A stretch of 64,000 nucleotides of DNA, from the NCBI GenBank assembly GCA_964016875.1, contig OZ024735.1, forward strand, positions 18,117,981 through 18,181,980, read 5' to 3'. Every line of letters begins with the position of its first letter. The stretch's first letter is position 1. This document shows, in pieces, positions 1 through 12,400 of this stretch. Source of the stretch: Fallopia convolvulus (Eukaryota > Streptophyta > Magnoliopsida > Caryophyllales > Polygonaceae). The position numbers were made by a program, and so were the translations under genes. The notes under the pieces were generated by a model. It saw only the letters and a program-made list of their open reading frames with translations, had not been told where the DNA came from and made no database searches.

Positions 1-96
1 ATGCACGTTTCTGCTGCTTCCGAAATGCCATGTTTAGGTCATCCAACCAAAAAGCTGCCAACTGATCAAGAAGAAGGGGAAAGTAGCTCAAACTGA
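1..96 (+). other. possible 3' end of a coding exon cut by the window edge
   Basis: The first 31 codons from base 1 read open to a TGA at 94-96 and end in a polar Glu/Ser-rich tail (DQEEGESSSN). The composition suits a protein C-terminus, but the stretch is too short for a family call and could be chance. Nothing downstream continues it. Confidence 0.2.
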
Positions 97-1756
97 AAGC
101 TAAACCATCTAAAAAGAAAAGAAAACAGGAACCACAGAAGGACGAACAGGGAAGGTGGTAACGAAGGAAATAGTCGCCTACATCATAAAGCACATAATTA
201 TTAAAATAAAAAAAATCAGAATGTTTTGTTGAATAATAATGCATAATCTTCCTGTCTAGAAGGCTTCACTAGTGGAATTGATGGATATTATCAGCATATA
301 TTATAAGATTCACAAGTGGAAAACTAACTTTCAATACATATTCAGCTACAGAAGTAAAGCCTTGATTCCAGGCACAAGGAGTACATAGAAAGTTGGAAAA
401 TACACTTCCACAAGCAATATCACATTAATTTCAATTGCAATAGTACATCTCATAAATGAGCTAACAAAGGACAATCCTCGTGAATTCTACACATACCATA
501 AATTACTGACTCAAAGTGAGAAGACTACATGTATTTCAATGTTGCAGAGCTTCTTAAGACAAACCTTTCAATAGGAAATCATTTGAATACACACTTGTCC
601 GAAACAGTTTAATGCAAAAGATGTTCCAATGAACCAGATATTGTCTTGAAATCATGCATACATGTCAATCAGTGGCTAAGAAGGTGGGATGCACTCATGC
701 ACACTGCTCGTTTAAGCACATGGCATTCCCATTGCAAAACTGGCAAACATTTATTTTACAAAAGATTGAGCCCAAAAGGTTGAGTAATATCTTCAGATCC
801 AGATGCATAAAATAGTTCACAAATTGGGAAATCATAACACTACCATCACATGAATAGAAAGCAAGTCTCAGGGAAGCCATATTTGCCTATATCCAAACCT
901 AGAGGAAGAAGCAGACTAGAGAAGGAATATGAGAGGGGAAGTTCAGTATGTAAATCAGAAATCTGAAAAGAAGACCAATGGCTTACTTATAGAATAAACT
1001 TGTCAAATATATAAATTTAAAAAGACCATTGACTTGAACAATGAGCAAGTCAATGCTCTCAGCACAGCTATCTTGGCACTTTCTACCCAAAATGCCAATG
1101 AGGTTTCAAATGCCACGTGCCTATATGTCTTCCGAAAGCTAATAATGATAATGAAATTTAAAAACAATTGTCTCTATCATATGTAATTCAAAGCAAGCTT
1201 TTGAATCAACTTGTACTGCACAAAGAATATTGACTGTATGAAGAATGTCATACAGGTCAAAGGATTGGACAATGGGGCCACCTGCAATCTCTCTACAAAA
1301 GTGACCAATAAAAATTTGTCTAAGGGCAACAAATCGACGTCTCTATCCGGAAGCTTAAGCTCCTACCAGATTCTCCTACTTTCAAGAAAACTGATTACTA
1401 AACTACAAGATTTATGCTCAAAAACCGTCTTTTCACCCAAAAGATTACGAATAAGTACTCTTAGGAGAAATTGCGTCAAAAAAAAGCTGCTTATCATCTT
1501 TTGAGAGAAAAGATAAAGGTCTCACAGCGGTTAGAATTAGGGCTACGTGCAACAGATCAATCGCATAAAACAAGAAATCTGAAGCAAAAGTCAATTTCGG
1601 AAGCGAAAAAAGAGAGAATAAATCCATCGCACAACTCGGTCGTCGGAAGCAGTTCAATCAAACAACTCAATCATCGGGAAGCAGTTCAATCAAACAGGAC
1701 ATAGAGAAGCAAGGCAAGAAGGAGGGAAATTATCTAAAATCGCCATTGACACTCAC
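97..1756. other. no recognisable gene; AT-rich sequence
   Basis: Only short chance reading frames occur here. A 61-codon minus-strand frame at 695-880 has no motif that I recognise. The stretch could be introns or 3' UTR of a minus-strand gene starting near 1.84 kb. A short duplication (a GATTGAACTGCTTCC-like word, seen on the minus strand) lies at about 1650-1695. Confidence 0.4.
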
Positions 1757-1845
1757 CGAAAACGTAGATGGCAATTATACGGCGGTGTCTGGAAGATGAG
1801 AAATTCGCGGCGAGTGGAGAGATAGGAGGAGATGTTTATAAGGTT
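1757..1845 (-). promoter_or_regulatory. putative untranslated first exon with strong splice donor
   Basis: On the minus strand a TATAAA-like word (about 1840) precedes a CT-rich leader. The leader runs into a consensus splice donor, TTCG|GTGAGT, with the intron beginning at base 1756. The following minus-strand sequence is T-rich, like a leader intron. This would be a gene transcribed toward the left edge. No coding exon was recognised, so the call is inference from signals only. Confidence 0.3.
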
Positions 1846-1880
1846 TTAGCGTCTGGTATTTTGATTTGACAATAATACAA

Positions 1881-2960
1881 TATGAATATGATATTTTATG
1901 TTTGCAACTAACAGAATGATTTATTGTCTTTGTATGTTAATGTTTTAAAAATAAAAATCTTCCCAAATTGAGCAACTGGATATATCAGATTCGTTATGAT
2001 CGGATATATTAGATATGGAAATTTGTCCGATCAAAAAAAAAAAATATGGAAATTTGTTCCCTTGAAATTTCGATTTGTATTCGATCCGTTAATGGTCGGA
2101 TATCTGGTAACAAGTTTTTGTTTGGATCTGATATTTTGTTCCGAACTATCCGTTTTAAAAAAAATATTTCTATTAATTTTGAAATCTCAATCCGTATCCG
2201 ATCCGTATGGTCGAATATTCGGTAAGAAGTATCTGTTTGAATCGGATATCCGATAGCGGATATTCGAACTACTCGTCTTTAAAAAAAAATTCTATTAATT
2301 TTGACTTAGGCTCGATTAATAATTTAATATACGTGATTGCGTATATTGAAACCAGATATCCGCCGATCCGGTTGAATCTTAAGAGAAAGTTAAGGTTAAG
2401 GAAAATTGAACCCTTTGATGAGTTAAAATTTTTACAAAATACTCATTAAAACATCAATACTACTTAGTATTAATGTGCACTGTCCAAAAATATATATTAC
2501 CAAATATTCGGTTGCTTCAAAAACCCGATTTGTATCCGTTTTGACTATCCGGAAAAAAATTCTCGGATCAGATACAGATAGAAAATTATGTGATCCATTC
2601 ATATTCAAACTTTATTGGATCGCCCACCTGTAAATTTACGTATCGGGTAACGAATTAGATTAATTTTACTTTACGTGTTACTATTCGGGTTACGAGTTGA
2701 CTAGCCGGGTTATGGGTTGATCGACCCGTAAAACTTTTTTATTAAAAATATTTCATATAACATTATATTTTTATACTTTTTGAATTTTAATTAAAAAATA
2801 TTCATAAGATTGGTTAACTATGAGTTAGTTCATAAGAAATTTTAAAAAAATATAAATTTGTTTATTTTTTAAATTAATTACGTGTTAACAGGTCGACTTG
2901 TAAATCGGAGTCGTTTATGGTCAAGTTTAATTTTCTTACGGGTGGGGTTGAGTTGGCCCC
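1881..2960. repeat. degenerate repeat-derived sequence (GGATAT/CCGATC-rich, then CGGGTTA-rich)
   Basis: Between about 1970 and 2620 the words GGATAT, ATCCG and CGATCCG recur on both strands. At about 2640-2950 words such as CGGGTTACG, CGGGTTATGGGTTGA and CGACCCGTAA recur. Such self-complementary subterminal words are typical of decayed hAT-type non-autonomous elements, but I could not find paired termini or a target duplication. Confidence 0.3.
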
Positions 2961-3691
2961 AATGGATATCCCTATCGCATGTTGAATCATATATAGATCA
3001 TTATATATTTGTAATACTTGAGGCGTAGGGTTAATAAAGCGTCATGGAATGGATTGGAGAGCGAATGGTTGTATTATTGTGTTTGGACTTATGTGTATGA
3101 ATGTGTATATGTGTGATGTGTGGTTTGTTTGTGTGATCAATGGGAAGTTAAGTATGGATTTAGAATTGATATGTGTTGTATTCATGTGAACCTTGCATGT
3201 GCTTGTGTTAGGAATTGATTTGGTTTTTACACGTCTTACTAGTATTGTATGATTTCCAGCTTGGATTAGAACAGTAGCTGACCTTTTGGGGACTTGTTTT
3301 TTTAGTTACAAGTAAGGACAAGGGACCCATGATGAAACCTCGGCAGAATGACGGTACGAGTCGTTGAAGGTCGTGTCATTAGGGTTGGGTTTTGTTGGGT
3401 GAAATAGTGCTCACTTACCTTGTATCAATATGTTTAATGTGTGGTTTTGGGTAAGGAAAGGATAGTGAGTTGCTATAGAGTTTTTACAAGCGGTATTGTA
3501 AGTTATGTTGGTTGGGTGTCATGCATGTTTTCCACACTTTGACTTGTTAAATACAGGTTGGACATTTTCTTTATATTTTCTCGTCGTGCCCAAGTTGCAA
3601 GATTCAAATGAACTTGTCGTCAGACTAGCCTAGGTAGTACCCGAAGTGGTGTACTACCGAGTAGCACCTCTATGTAAAGACGGGTGTTACA
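2961..3691. repeat. possible LTR remnant ending in GGGTGTTACA
   Basis: No coding potential is seen. The stretch ends at about 3690 with GACGGGTGTTACA, the terminal word of many chromovirus LTRs in this window (they begin TGTAACACC on the opposite strand). The left end was not found, so this is only a plausible solo or truncated LTR. Confidence 0.3.
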
Positions 3692-3788
3692 ATCTTTTAG
3701 CTATTTATCTCCTAAAATCATTTTTGTCTTAATGTTTCTACATTTGTTAAGTTTCATGAGCCGTTGAATTATAATGAAGTCTATTTAG

Positions 3789-4790
3789 TGGAGAGATGTT
3801 ATGGATGCACAATTTGTTGCTCTTGAAGCTAATGACATGTGGGATGTAGTGCCATTGTAAGCTGGAAAGAAGCCAGGTTCAAGTAAGTTGGTCTACAAAG
3901 CTAAATATAAGGCAGATTGCTCTTTAGAAAGGTTTAAATCAAGGTTAGTCATTAGAGGAGAGACTCAAAAGGTTAATTTAGATTATACAAAAACTTTCTC
4001 TCCTATGGTTAAAATGACTACAATAAGATGTCTTATTGACATTGTAGTTAAAAAAGATGGTCAATGTTTCAACTTGATGTCAATAACGATTTACTTCATG
4101 GAGATCTTTATCAAGATGTGTTCATGAAACTACCATCGATGTATACACACCTACTCTTCCTACTTCTTTTAGTAGCATTCTAGTTTGCAAACTAAAGAAA
4201 AGTTTATATAGTCTTAAACAATCATCTAGGCAGTGGTATTCTAATTTATTTTGTGCTCTTCAAAGTCAATGTTTTTAATGTTTAAAGAATGAATGTTTTT
4301 CGTCAAATCTGATGGTTCTTCTTTTATAGGTGCAATTGTATATGTAGATGACATTTTGCTCACTCATTGAAGTTTGATGGTTCCTATGTAATAGTCTCTC
4401 AGAGAAAATTTGCAATTGATCTCTTGAAAGATGCAAATATTCATGATGGTGAAAAAGTCAACAATCACTTGAAACAAATCTAAAACTTCTTCCAGGTCAA
4501 GGTGGATTGTTTGAAGATTCCTTTCGTTAGAGGAGATTAATTGGAAGGTTGAATTTCCTTACTAATACTAGACTGGATTTGAGCTTCTTTGTTCAATATT
4601 TGAGTCACTTTATAACGACTCCAAGAGGTCCTCATTTTCATGCTTTGATTCATACATTGAAGTACTTGTATCATTCTCTCTCTTGGTCTTGCTTTCTCCA
4701 AGACATCAGATTTTACTCTCAATGCATATTGTGATGACTTGGGAGCATGTTCTACAACTCGAAGATCAACCAATAAGTATTATAGACCTC
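3789..4790 (+). pseudogene. Ty1/copia reverse transcriptase/RNase H relic
   Basis: The conceptual translation follows the plant Ty1/copia pol order. First comes the start of the RT domain (WRDVMDAQF, then LVYKAKYKADCSLERFKSRL). Next are a DYTKTFSPMVKMTTIRCL block, HGDLYQDVFMKLP, KKSLYSLKQSSRQWY and the catalytic-loop remnant YVDDILL near 4340. The RT-RNase H connection follows (LIGRLNFLTNTRLDLSF at about 4540-4590), then CDDLGACSTTRRS. It is broken by stops (for example the TAA soon after 'WDVVPL' near 3858), frameshifts and an internal gap after YVDD. No gag, integrase or LTRs are attached. It is a dead retrotransposon fragment, clearly identified at family level. Confidence 0.85.
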
Positions 4791-4905
4791 TAAACCAAGT
4801 TGTAATTTTATTAAGAGATTTCAGCTTATTTTGTACCTAGTTTGTTAACTGCCACTACTTCGCTAACTACAATTAGTTAAAAAACTCATTTGTCAAACAC
4901 ATCTT

Positions 4906-5352
4906 AAGGTTTTCGGCTATGTTTGTAAAGTCACTAAGAGCAACAAAAGTAGTTCGGATTGCAAAGCTAGTTGGAAAAGAAAGTAGTTAAGAGTGTTAAG
5001 AAAATGCATAAACATTGTTTGGTAATGTACAAGTAGTTTATTGTAGTATTGGATAATTTTTAATTCTACTTTCTTATAAAGTTAACCTTATTTGGGAAGC
5101 AATTATTTTTTTAATCAAAAAACTAATAAAAACTCCTCAAAAAGTTTTAAAAAATAATTTTTTTATTAAAAAAACTAATTTTACAAATAGCTACTAGTTT
5201 TTATGTCTCAAACAAATGGTTTTTATACGAGTAGACATCACTAGTTGGAAAACTCCAACTAATTTTTGGTACCCAACAAACAAAGTTGACTAACATTTTA
5301 TCTTCAACTAGAACTTGTTAAAAAACTCGTATAATTAAACAAAACCTTAGTT
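4906..5352. mobile_element. probable MITE with short imperfect terminal inverted repeats
   Basis: The left edge TAAGGTTTTCGGCTATGTTTG is matched in reverse complement by the right edge near 5334-5350 (CTAAGGTTTTGTTTAATTAT). The interior is AT-rich and non-coding, with self-complementary words such as AACTAGTTGG and CCAACTA. No clear target duplication was seen, so the superfamily is open. Confidence 0.4.
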
Positions 5353-5400
5353 GAGATCAAAACTAAATCCATATTAATGAATAAAAGGAAAAGGTACAAC

Positions 5401-5632
5401 TTTTTTTGACATTGGGCTCACCTTTGATACTAAACATCGGGTTCGTGAACTAGCCTGCAATACATGAACCAAGTAAACAGAATGCGCCGACCGGCTCGGC
5501 CCAATGATAGAGGGGATGGTAAACTTGGTTTTTCACCCAAGTAAAAGGGTCGAAAGCAAGAATTGAACATAGAACCTCCCAACATCCCTCATACCTTCTA
5601 TCAGTCTATCACTAAGTCACCCACGTGGGACA
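5401..5632 (-). mobile_element. tRNA-derived SINE
   Basis: Read on the minus strand, the element has an A-box-like word (GTGACTTAGTGATAG, about 5606-5620). A B-box-like GTTCAATTC lies about 45 bp downstream (5560-5568), followed by a roughly 150-bp body and a 3' A7 tail (T7 at 5401-5407). This spacing is that of a pol III tRNA-related SINE. I did not find a convincing target duplication, so the boundaries are approximate. Confidence 0.55.
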
Positions 5633-5639
5633 AAAATAT

Positions 5640-6478
5640 ATAGCTTTTAAATTAGAAAGAGTTCTTGCAAATGAATGGGGTGCTAGTATGGATGTGTGAA
5701 GATTTGCCTCAAAATAATTAGTACGAAACAAGGAGTTTTGAGTATAGATTTATGGAGAACTGAATAGCCTTTTGGCAACTCAAATTCTTAGAACGGGGAA
5801 GATATTACTTAGTATTCACTTCTATCATTTTGAAAACTGGATACAAGCATATATATACAAAACTCAGCAAAGGAAGTTCGTACATATACGTGCTAGCATT
5901 GAAAATACAAAAAGAAAGGCATTTTACACTAGAAAATCACATTCATCCTTCCAATTCTTGGACCAGGAAATTTTCTAATCCTGTCAAATGAATATATATT
6001 CTCCTCCTTTATTTTCCTGTAAGATCCTTCATTGATATTCGGGTATTGGAACAACAATTAACCATCTCATCTCTTTCTCTTTCTGTTGAAACTTGGATCT
6101 CATTAGGATCAAAATCTAACAGCAATTCTGCAAAGAAGATGAGAAGCTTAAAGTGTTCCCAAAAAGAGAAATAAATTACTACTTATTTGCCGAAAGTAAA
6201 AGAGTGGGCAAAGTAAAGGAGTCCTACCCGTCTCGTCTTCACCAATGGCAAGACCAAGTATATGACCAATGGCAAGACCAAGTACCGCCACTTAAGTTTT
6301 CTCTTAGTAGCTTCATTGACCTCCATTTTCACACACATACCTAATCTGCAAATACTCTCAAACAACGCGTGACTATTATTACGCTCAGTTGCATTTTCCC
6401 CACAAGGCATTTTATCACTTTGTTAGAAGAGTGTTGCTTACCAGAAATAACTTGGATCCAAACTGATTCATCCATGGA
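5640..6478. other. 3' flank of the PPR gene; no gene seen
   Basis: AT-rich sequence lies downstream of the minus-strand PPR stop codon and should hold its 3' UTR and poly(A) signal. A short tandem duplication, ACCAATGGCAAGACCAAGTA twice with a 4-bp spacer, sits at about 6240-6283. Chance ORFs only. Confidence 0.5.
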
Positions 6479-9400
6479 CTAATGAGTAGTACGCTTTGAC
6501 CGGGCAAGTGCATGTTGTGTGGACAACATCTCTGCAATGAGTTGATGGCCATAAAGATGGGAGTTCTTTAGGATGAGGTTTCTTGTTGCAGGATCTACCA
6601 CGTAGCCTTGACTAGGCATCCACTTGAGCAATTGCAACATCAAATCCTTCTTTTCTGGCTGTGATATATAACGGGATATGGCCAGTTGAAATATTTCCTG
6701 AAAGTACCGAGCTGAAATGAGCAAATTGAAACACACACCTATCTAATGATTGTAGAACAAGGTAATTTTCTGTAGAGAAGCATCATCATCATTGACCCAG
6801 CGAAGCTCCTGGGAAGGTCAAGATGGGGTTATGCCCCATAGACCCAAAAAAAACTGAAATTCAGCTATGTGACAATAATAACTGAATTTAGTTAGAATGC
6901 ACCAAAATTGATATAGGGACTAAATCCATCTCAAAGGCAGTGTAAAAAAGCCAATGAGCATGAGGATGCGCCCCAAACTGTTGAGGGTCCAGAAATTCTC
7001 CAATGTAACAATACTTGAAACAATACTTGTAATTTGAAACAATTGATATAGGGACAACATCTCTGGGGAGAAGCATTGTTCCATATATTTCCAATTTGAA
7101 ACAATACTTGTAATTTTGAAGGAACAGAGTTGGTAATTCTCCCTGGTTATAAGGAAACTGTTGAGGGTCCAGAAATTCTCCAATGTAACAAAGTCTGTTT
7201 AGTAAATAAGTACTATACAATTTCCATTTTGTATGCATCTAATTTATACTTTCAAATGGTCAGGAATGCAGAATATGTGTAGAGAGGAAAAGGAATTCTA
7301 ACATATAATTTAAAAAGTTGTTATGCAGTATTTGGTTTCATTAACAATTAGTATGCAGTTAGGCGTAAAGTTTTGGCACTGAATAGATTAAGATTGGTTA
7401 GTAACCTCTACTAAAGCGTATTGATGATTTGAAACAATTGTACTTTAATGATGGGTGTGATAGCCAATGGAAGGACACTATTGACATGTTTCTTCGGACA
7501 TGTAGTTTGTCTTTGATAGGAAGAAACACAAAAATCACGTATAAGCTAAACCATTATTCCCATGAATAAGTTTCGGGTACATCAATGACAGCAAGGTTTT
7601 TCTGGTATCCCTTGATGCACAATAAAATTGAAAAAGATAGAATTCACATATCAAACACGAAAATCCTTTAGAATCCAATTATTAGAGCATCTCACAGTTT
7701 GTTCTCTATACATTTGGTTTTCTTGTACTGTGAACCTTAACATTAGTAAGAGTATAAAAAAGTGGTTGATATTACCTGTTCAATCTTGCAGCCGGAAGCA
7801 CATATAGCTTTGAACACATCGTTTATCAAATTTATACTTCCCGATCTCATGAATGCAGTTAAGAACTTCTTCATAGCTGGTTCAGAAATACATTTGGCAT
7901 TATCCTGGACACGATGCATAATAGTTCCAGAAAGACACGTGTGAGTACGAAGTGTAGAAAATGCATGTATCAATATAAACATGTAATTACAAAACACATG
8001 TTTGAGACAAGGCAGGTAGAAATACGCATCTACAAATATATAATGTATAGTGGAGTTTCCACAAGCATCACCTTTACTACAACATATGCTTCTTTCAAAA
8101 GTTGGCCTGCTATTAAGATACGCAGAATTTTCTCATGAATAGCCTTACAGAGGGTTCTTTTACTGTATCTCAAGATATTGTAGACTGCATATGCTTCTTT
8201 GTGGGCACTTGTTTTGCCAAGATTGATCATCAAGAAGGTGCAAGTTTCCTAGAACATAAATAATGAATACGTAAGGTATAATGTACAGAAAAGCATATGA
8301 ATATAAAAAGGCATCAATTGACCAAGGGATCAGACATATTGTCCAAGAGAAGCTAAATAGAACTAATATAGCAGGAAAAAAAAACTACAGAAAGTGATAA
8401 CATGCATTCACTCTGGTCACGAAGAAGGTGATTTATCTTGTTTCACAAAGAAGAAGCACTAACACTACACTTGGTCACAATTTTTAACTTCCCTTGCCCA
8501 ATTGATGTATTACTGCATTTTTTCCAAACAACTAAGTTTTCTGCATCTGTTGAAAATGAAAAATCATGAAAATCACCTCTGATGGTTGGTGACCTTTACT
8601 GTGCATATCTTCCAAGGTCCGATATGCAAGAGGGTACAACTTTTCCTTGCAGAAGTATTTTATCAGTATTCCAAATGTGTTTTTATCAGGACTAATGGCC
8701 AAAGCATCCATTTTCCTTAATATCTGCATCACACTTTCCATGTCACCTACTCTGCAGTAAGCACAAAGCATTGTGTTCAATATGACCACATCAAATTTGT
8801 CATTCACGGATTCATATTCTTTCGCCAACTGCTTCGCCTCTTCTAACTGCCCACCACGGCAGAATGCTGAAATCATAATACTATATGCATAACCATCTGC
8901 AGGAAAACAAAAGATCAATAGTCTCTTGAGCCACAAAGTGCATTACCTAAGATTTGAGTGTAGAAAAGAAATTACATAAATAAACACGCCTATACGAAGT
9001 AAGCTGCCTAAATTGATTGGTTTGAAAAAGTTCCAAGAGCCTTTCCTAGCCTAAATACTGTCAAGAATCATGATGCTTTGTTTGATGTGGCTGTCAACAA
9101 ACTTTTGACAGATAGTCCTAGGAAGAGCCAATAAACATCTCACGAACAATCAAGCTTAGCTAGACAATTATAGCATTTTTAGGCAATCCAGTAGCAGAGA
9201 AACAAACTTCCAAATATTGGTGTCTTCTACTTACCCAGTTCACCACATTCTTTGCGGGCTTTGTTTCATAGTATGTTTCTTTTGTAATTCTATAAAGATG
9301 TTTAAATAATGCCATCATGGAAAGATGTCTTGCTTGCAAATAATATCACTAGAGATGCACAAGTAATTACTCAACACTAATTTAATTCACAAGGAAGGTC

Positions 9401-12400
9401 AGGCTGCTTTGTGTAATTGTATACCTAAGTTCTTTTTATCGTTCACTGTATGGATCACTCTACAAATTTAGTTTTATGGCATGTTACTTTTCTGCAATCA
9501 GTCGAAAATTTCTCAATTGGAAATAATGCTAAACAAAAGACGCAACCTCTAAAGAAACATTTACCTTGAAACTCTAGACATTTGCACTATCATAACTCAA
9601 GGTTCAAAATTTATGTTCGCCCTTTGAACTTCCAAACTTCATACAAATCAAGTACAAATTAAACTTTCGAATATATCAAGTGAAGAAGTATTACAAATAT
9701 AACCCCTGTATGAAAATGAAAAAATAAATTTTCAAATGCATTAAGCAATATTAGTAAGAAATTCAAGATATCACAATAGCATGGAAGTTTTTCTTGATTT
9801 AATAAGAAACCTTATTCATGTAGGAAATGCATTTTACCTTTAGTTTTCCACGCAAACTTAGGAGTATTTCATCTTTTATCCAAATTTTGTTAAAGAAAAT
9901 TTAGGATAGGAATTACAATTTCACAATTTGAAATTACCAAATTGAGAACGTCCAAGATTTCAAGAAATTGGAATGAATTCTTCTCAAAAAAAAAAGAAAG
10001 ACATGGACAATGTTTACGGTCCTTTAAAACACACAGTGCAAATTATTCTCTTAGCACAAAAAATCAGTATGAAACTTTTTTTTTTCTTTTACATAGACTC
10101 AAGAATCAATTTTTAACTCCTTCAATTGACCAAGCTACTATACCACAATTTAATCCTTTTTAGTGCAGAACGAACAACAACAATAGCAACGACATTGACC
10201 CAGTATAGTTCCGCTGCAGCAGAATCTGGGGGTCAAGATAGGGGCACTCCTGCCCTGACACATCAGGGGGAGAGGGTGCGCCCGACAGACCCAAGAAGAA
10301 CAACAACAGCCCAGAGAAACAATTAAGGAAAAATTATTATTAAATACTAAACTAAAACAGTCAAACTTCAAAAAACGTACCAGATTTTACCTGACGTCTA
10401 CACATCTCATCTAAAACTAACTTAGCTTCAGCAATCTGCCCAGATTTGGAGAAGGCATCCATGAGTAAACAATAAGGCATCTGCATGTAAAATTCACAGG
10501 TACTATAAGAAGTGTGCAATAAATACAAGTACAGAAGATAAAAGAAACAAGATAGAAACTACTCAAACTAGTAATGATAGGAATGTGAAAAGCAACAATT
10601 AATAAAAAATAGTCAAATAGGTATGAAAATGACTACATTATGTATCAACTAGAGCCTTTTTTCCTCTAAAAATACCAAATCAGATAGATTTTGAAAGGTG
10701 CACACCTCATCTCTAGCATAGCCAGAAGCTTCTAGCTCAGATAGGAGTTGTCTTGATTTTTCAAATAAACCAGCTCTAGCATAGACCTTTAACAAAGTTG
10801 TCAACATGACCTGAAAGAAAATCAGAGAATGGTCTCATTAAAAGTGGATCAGTACTATGTACATTTATCAGTAAGGATGTGAATAATATGAACTCATTAG
10901 GCTCTGCATGCAATTTTTTCTGGCCCTGTGGCTTTTCGTTGGTTTAAATAAGCCATTTTCTTTGTCTAACACAGCAAGCTCAAAGGGCAAACATTCTTGT
11001 AAACTTGTCTTCCTTTCTCATCCGAACTAAATGATCCCAATCCCTAGACCTTTCTACTAACAATAATTAGATTAAACCCTTCTGTAAGGGAATTTCTAGC
11101 TCTCACCTATCCTGCATGGTGTGGAGGAGCCTTTCAAGGTAATGCATTGCTACATCACTGAAACTAAGGCCTTGCTCTAGTTTTCTCTAAAAAGTACTTT
11201 TGGGATTTTAGTATACAATTTTCATCTTGAAATACGTAAAAAGTAACTAGTGTTTACCTAATTCAAGGCGAAAAAAGTAAACTTATTCCCAAAAAGTACT
11301 GTTTAGGAAAAACTAGAGCACGCCCTAAGAATCCACTTGAAAAATAATAGGCTTAAAATGAATTCTTTTAAAGTTTATATGAAGAAAACGGACCTTATTT
11401 GGTACTAGCCCAGCAGATTTCATATCATTAACCAACTCATCAGCTTTTTGATAGTTTCTATCAGCAGAAAAGGCATTCAGTAGTGAGCTGTAGTGGTAAA
11501 TATTTGGAGAATGCCCTTCAGACTTCATGCGTATAAAATATTCTTCTGCTTCTTTGCACTGACCGTTTGCAGCATAAACAGCTATCAAAGTACCATAAGT
11601 CACGTGATCCATCTGCAGACCATTACTCTCCATTTCCTTTACCAAATGCATAGCCTTAGAGTATCCATCCTTGTCTTTGATGCATCCTGCAAGAAGCTAG
11701 CAAGAGCAAAAAAAGACTTTGAAAATCAAACAAGTATTCTGGGTTTCAATTTGGGGACATCAGTTGTAGTCAATTAATGATAGCACATAACTGAAGACAT
11801 CTTCTCGTATCTTTTCGTGCTTTCTTAGAGCTCAATTTTCAGTTTGCATATATATCATCAATGAAAAAGTTCAAATGTATGCAAGGCATGTTGCACAGTA
11901 ATTAATAAAATCTTACATCGTAAACATAATTCAACATTATATATAGTTTTCTTAAACCATACTCAACTGTACTATATGTAATTGCATCCGACTGTAGACC
12001 ATTTTGTTTCATCTGATGAAACAAGCTGATAGCACTGTCAAACTTGCTATTCTTGATCAAACAGCTGAGAACAGAGTTGCATATGGAAGTATGATTTCTC
12101 ACAGCTTGATCACTTATGCGATTGTATGCCTCTAGTGCCTTCATAGGATTTGAACTCTCCCGGGTAAACTTTATATAGCTGCTGTAGGATGTAATATTAA
12201 CCCTCCCTTGTTTCTCCATCCACTCAAAGAGCTGCAGTGAAATGATTTTACAAAGAAGAAAACCATTGGAAAAACTCTCTTTGCTCAGATCTTATTAAAA
12301 TGACCAAATTAAACCATCCCAATATATGTTATCAAACTCAAAAGACAAATACTTTGCACAGAAGAGAAAGGTAGCCAAATAACTACTTGCTATCCAAGTT

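Noticed and set aside
11493..11777. 94-codon plus-strand ORF
   Set aside because: Opposite strand of PPR exon 4, whose splice sites and homology are clear.
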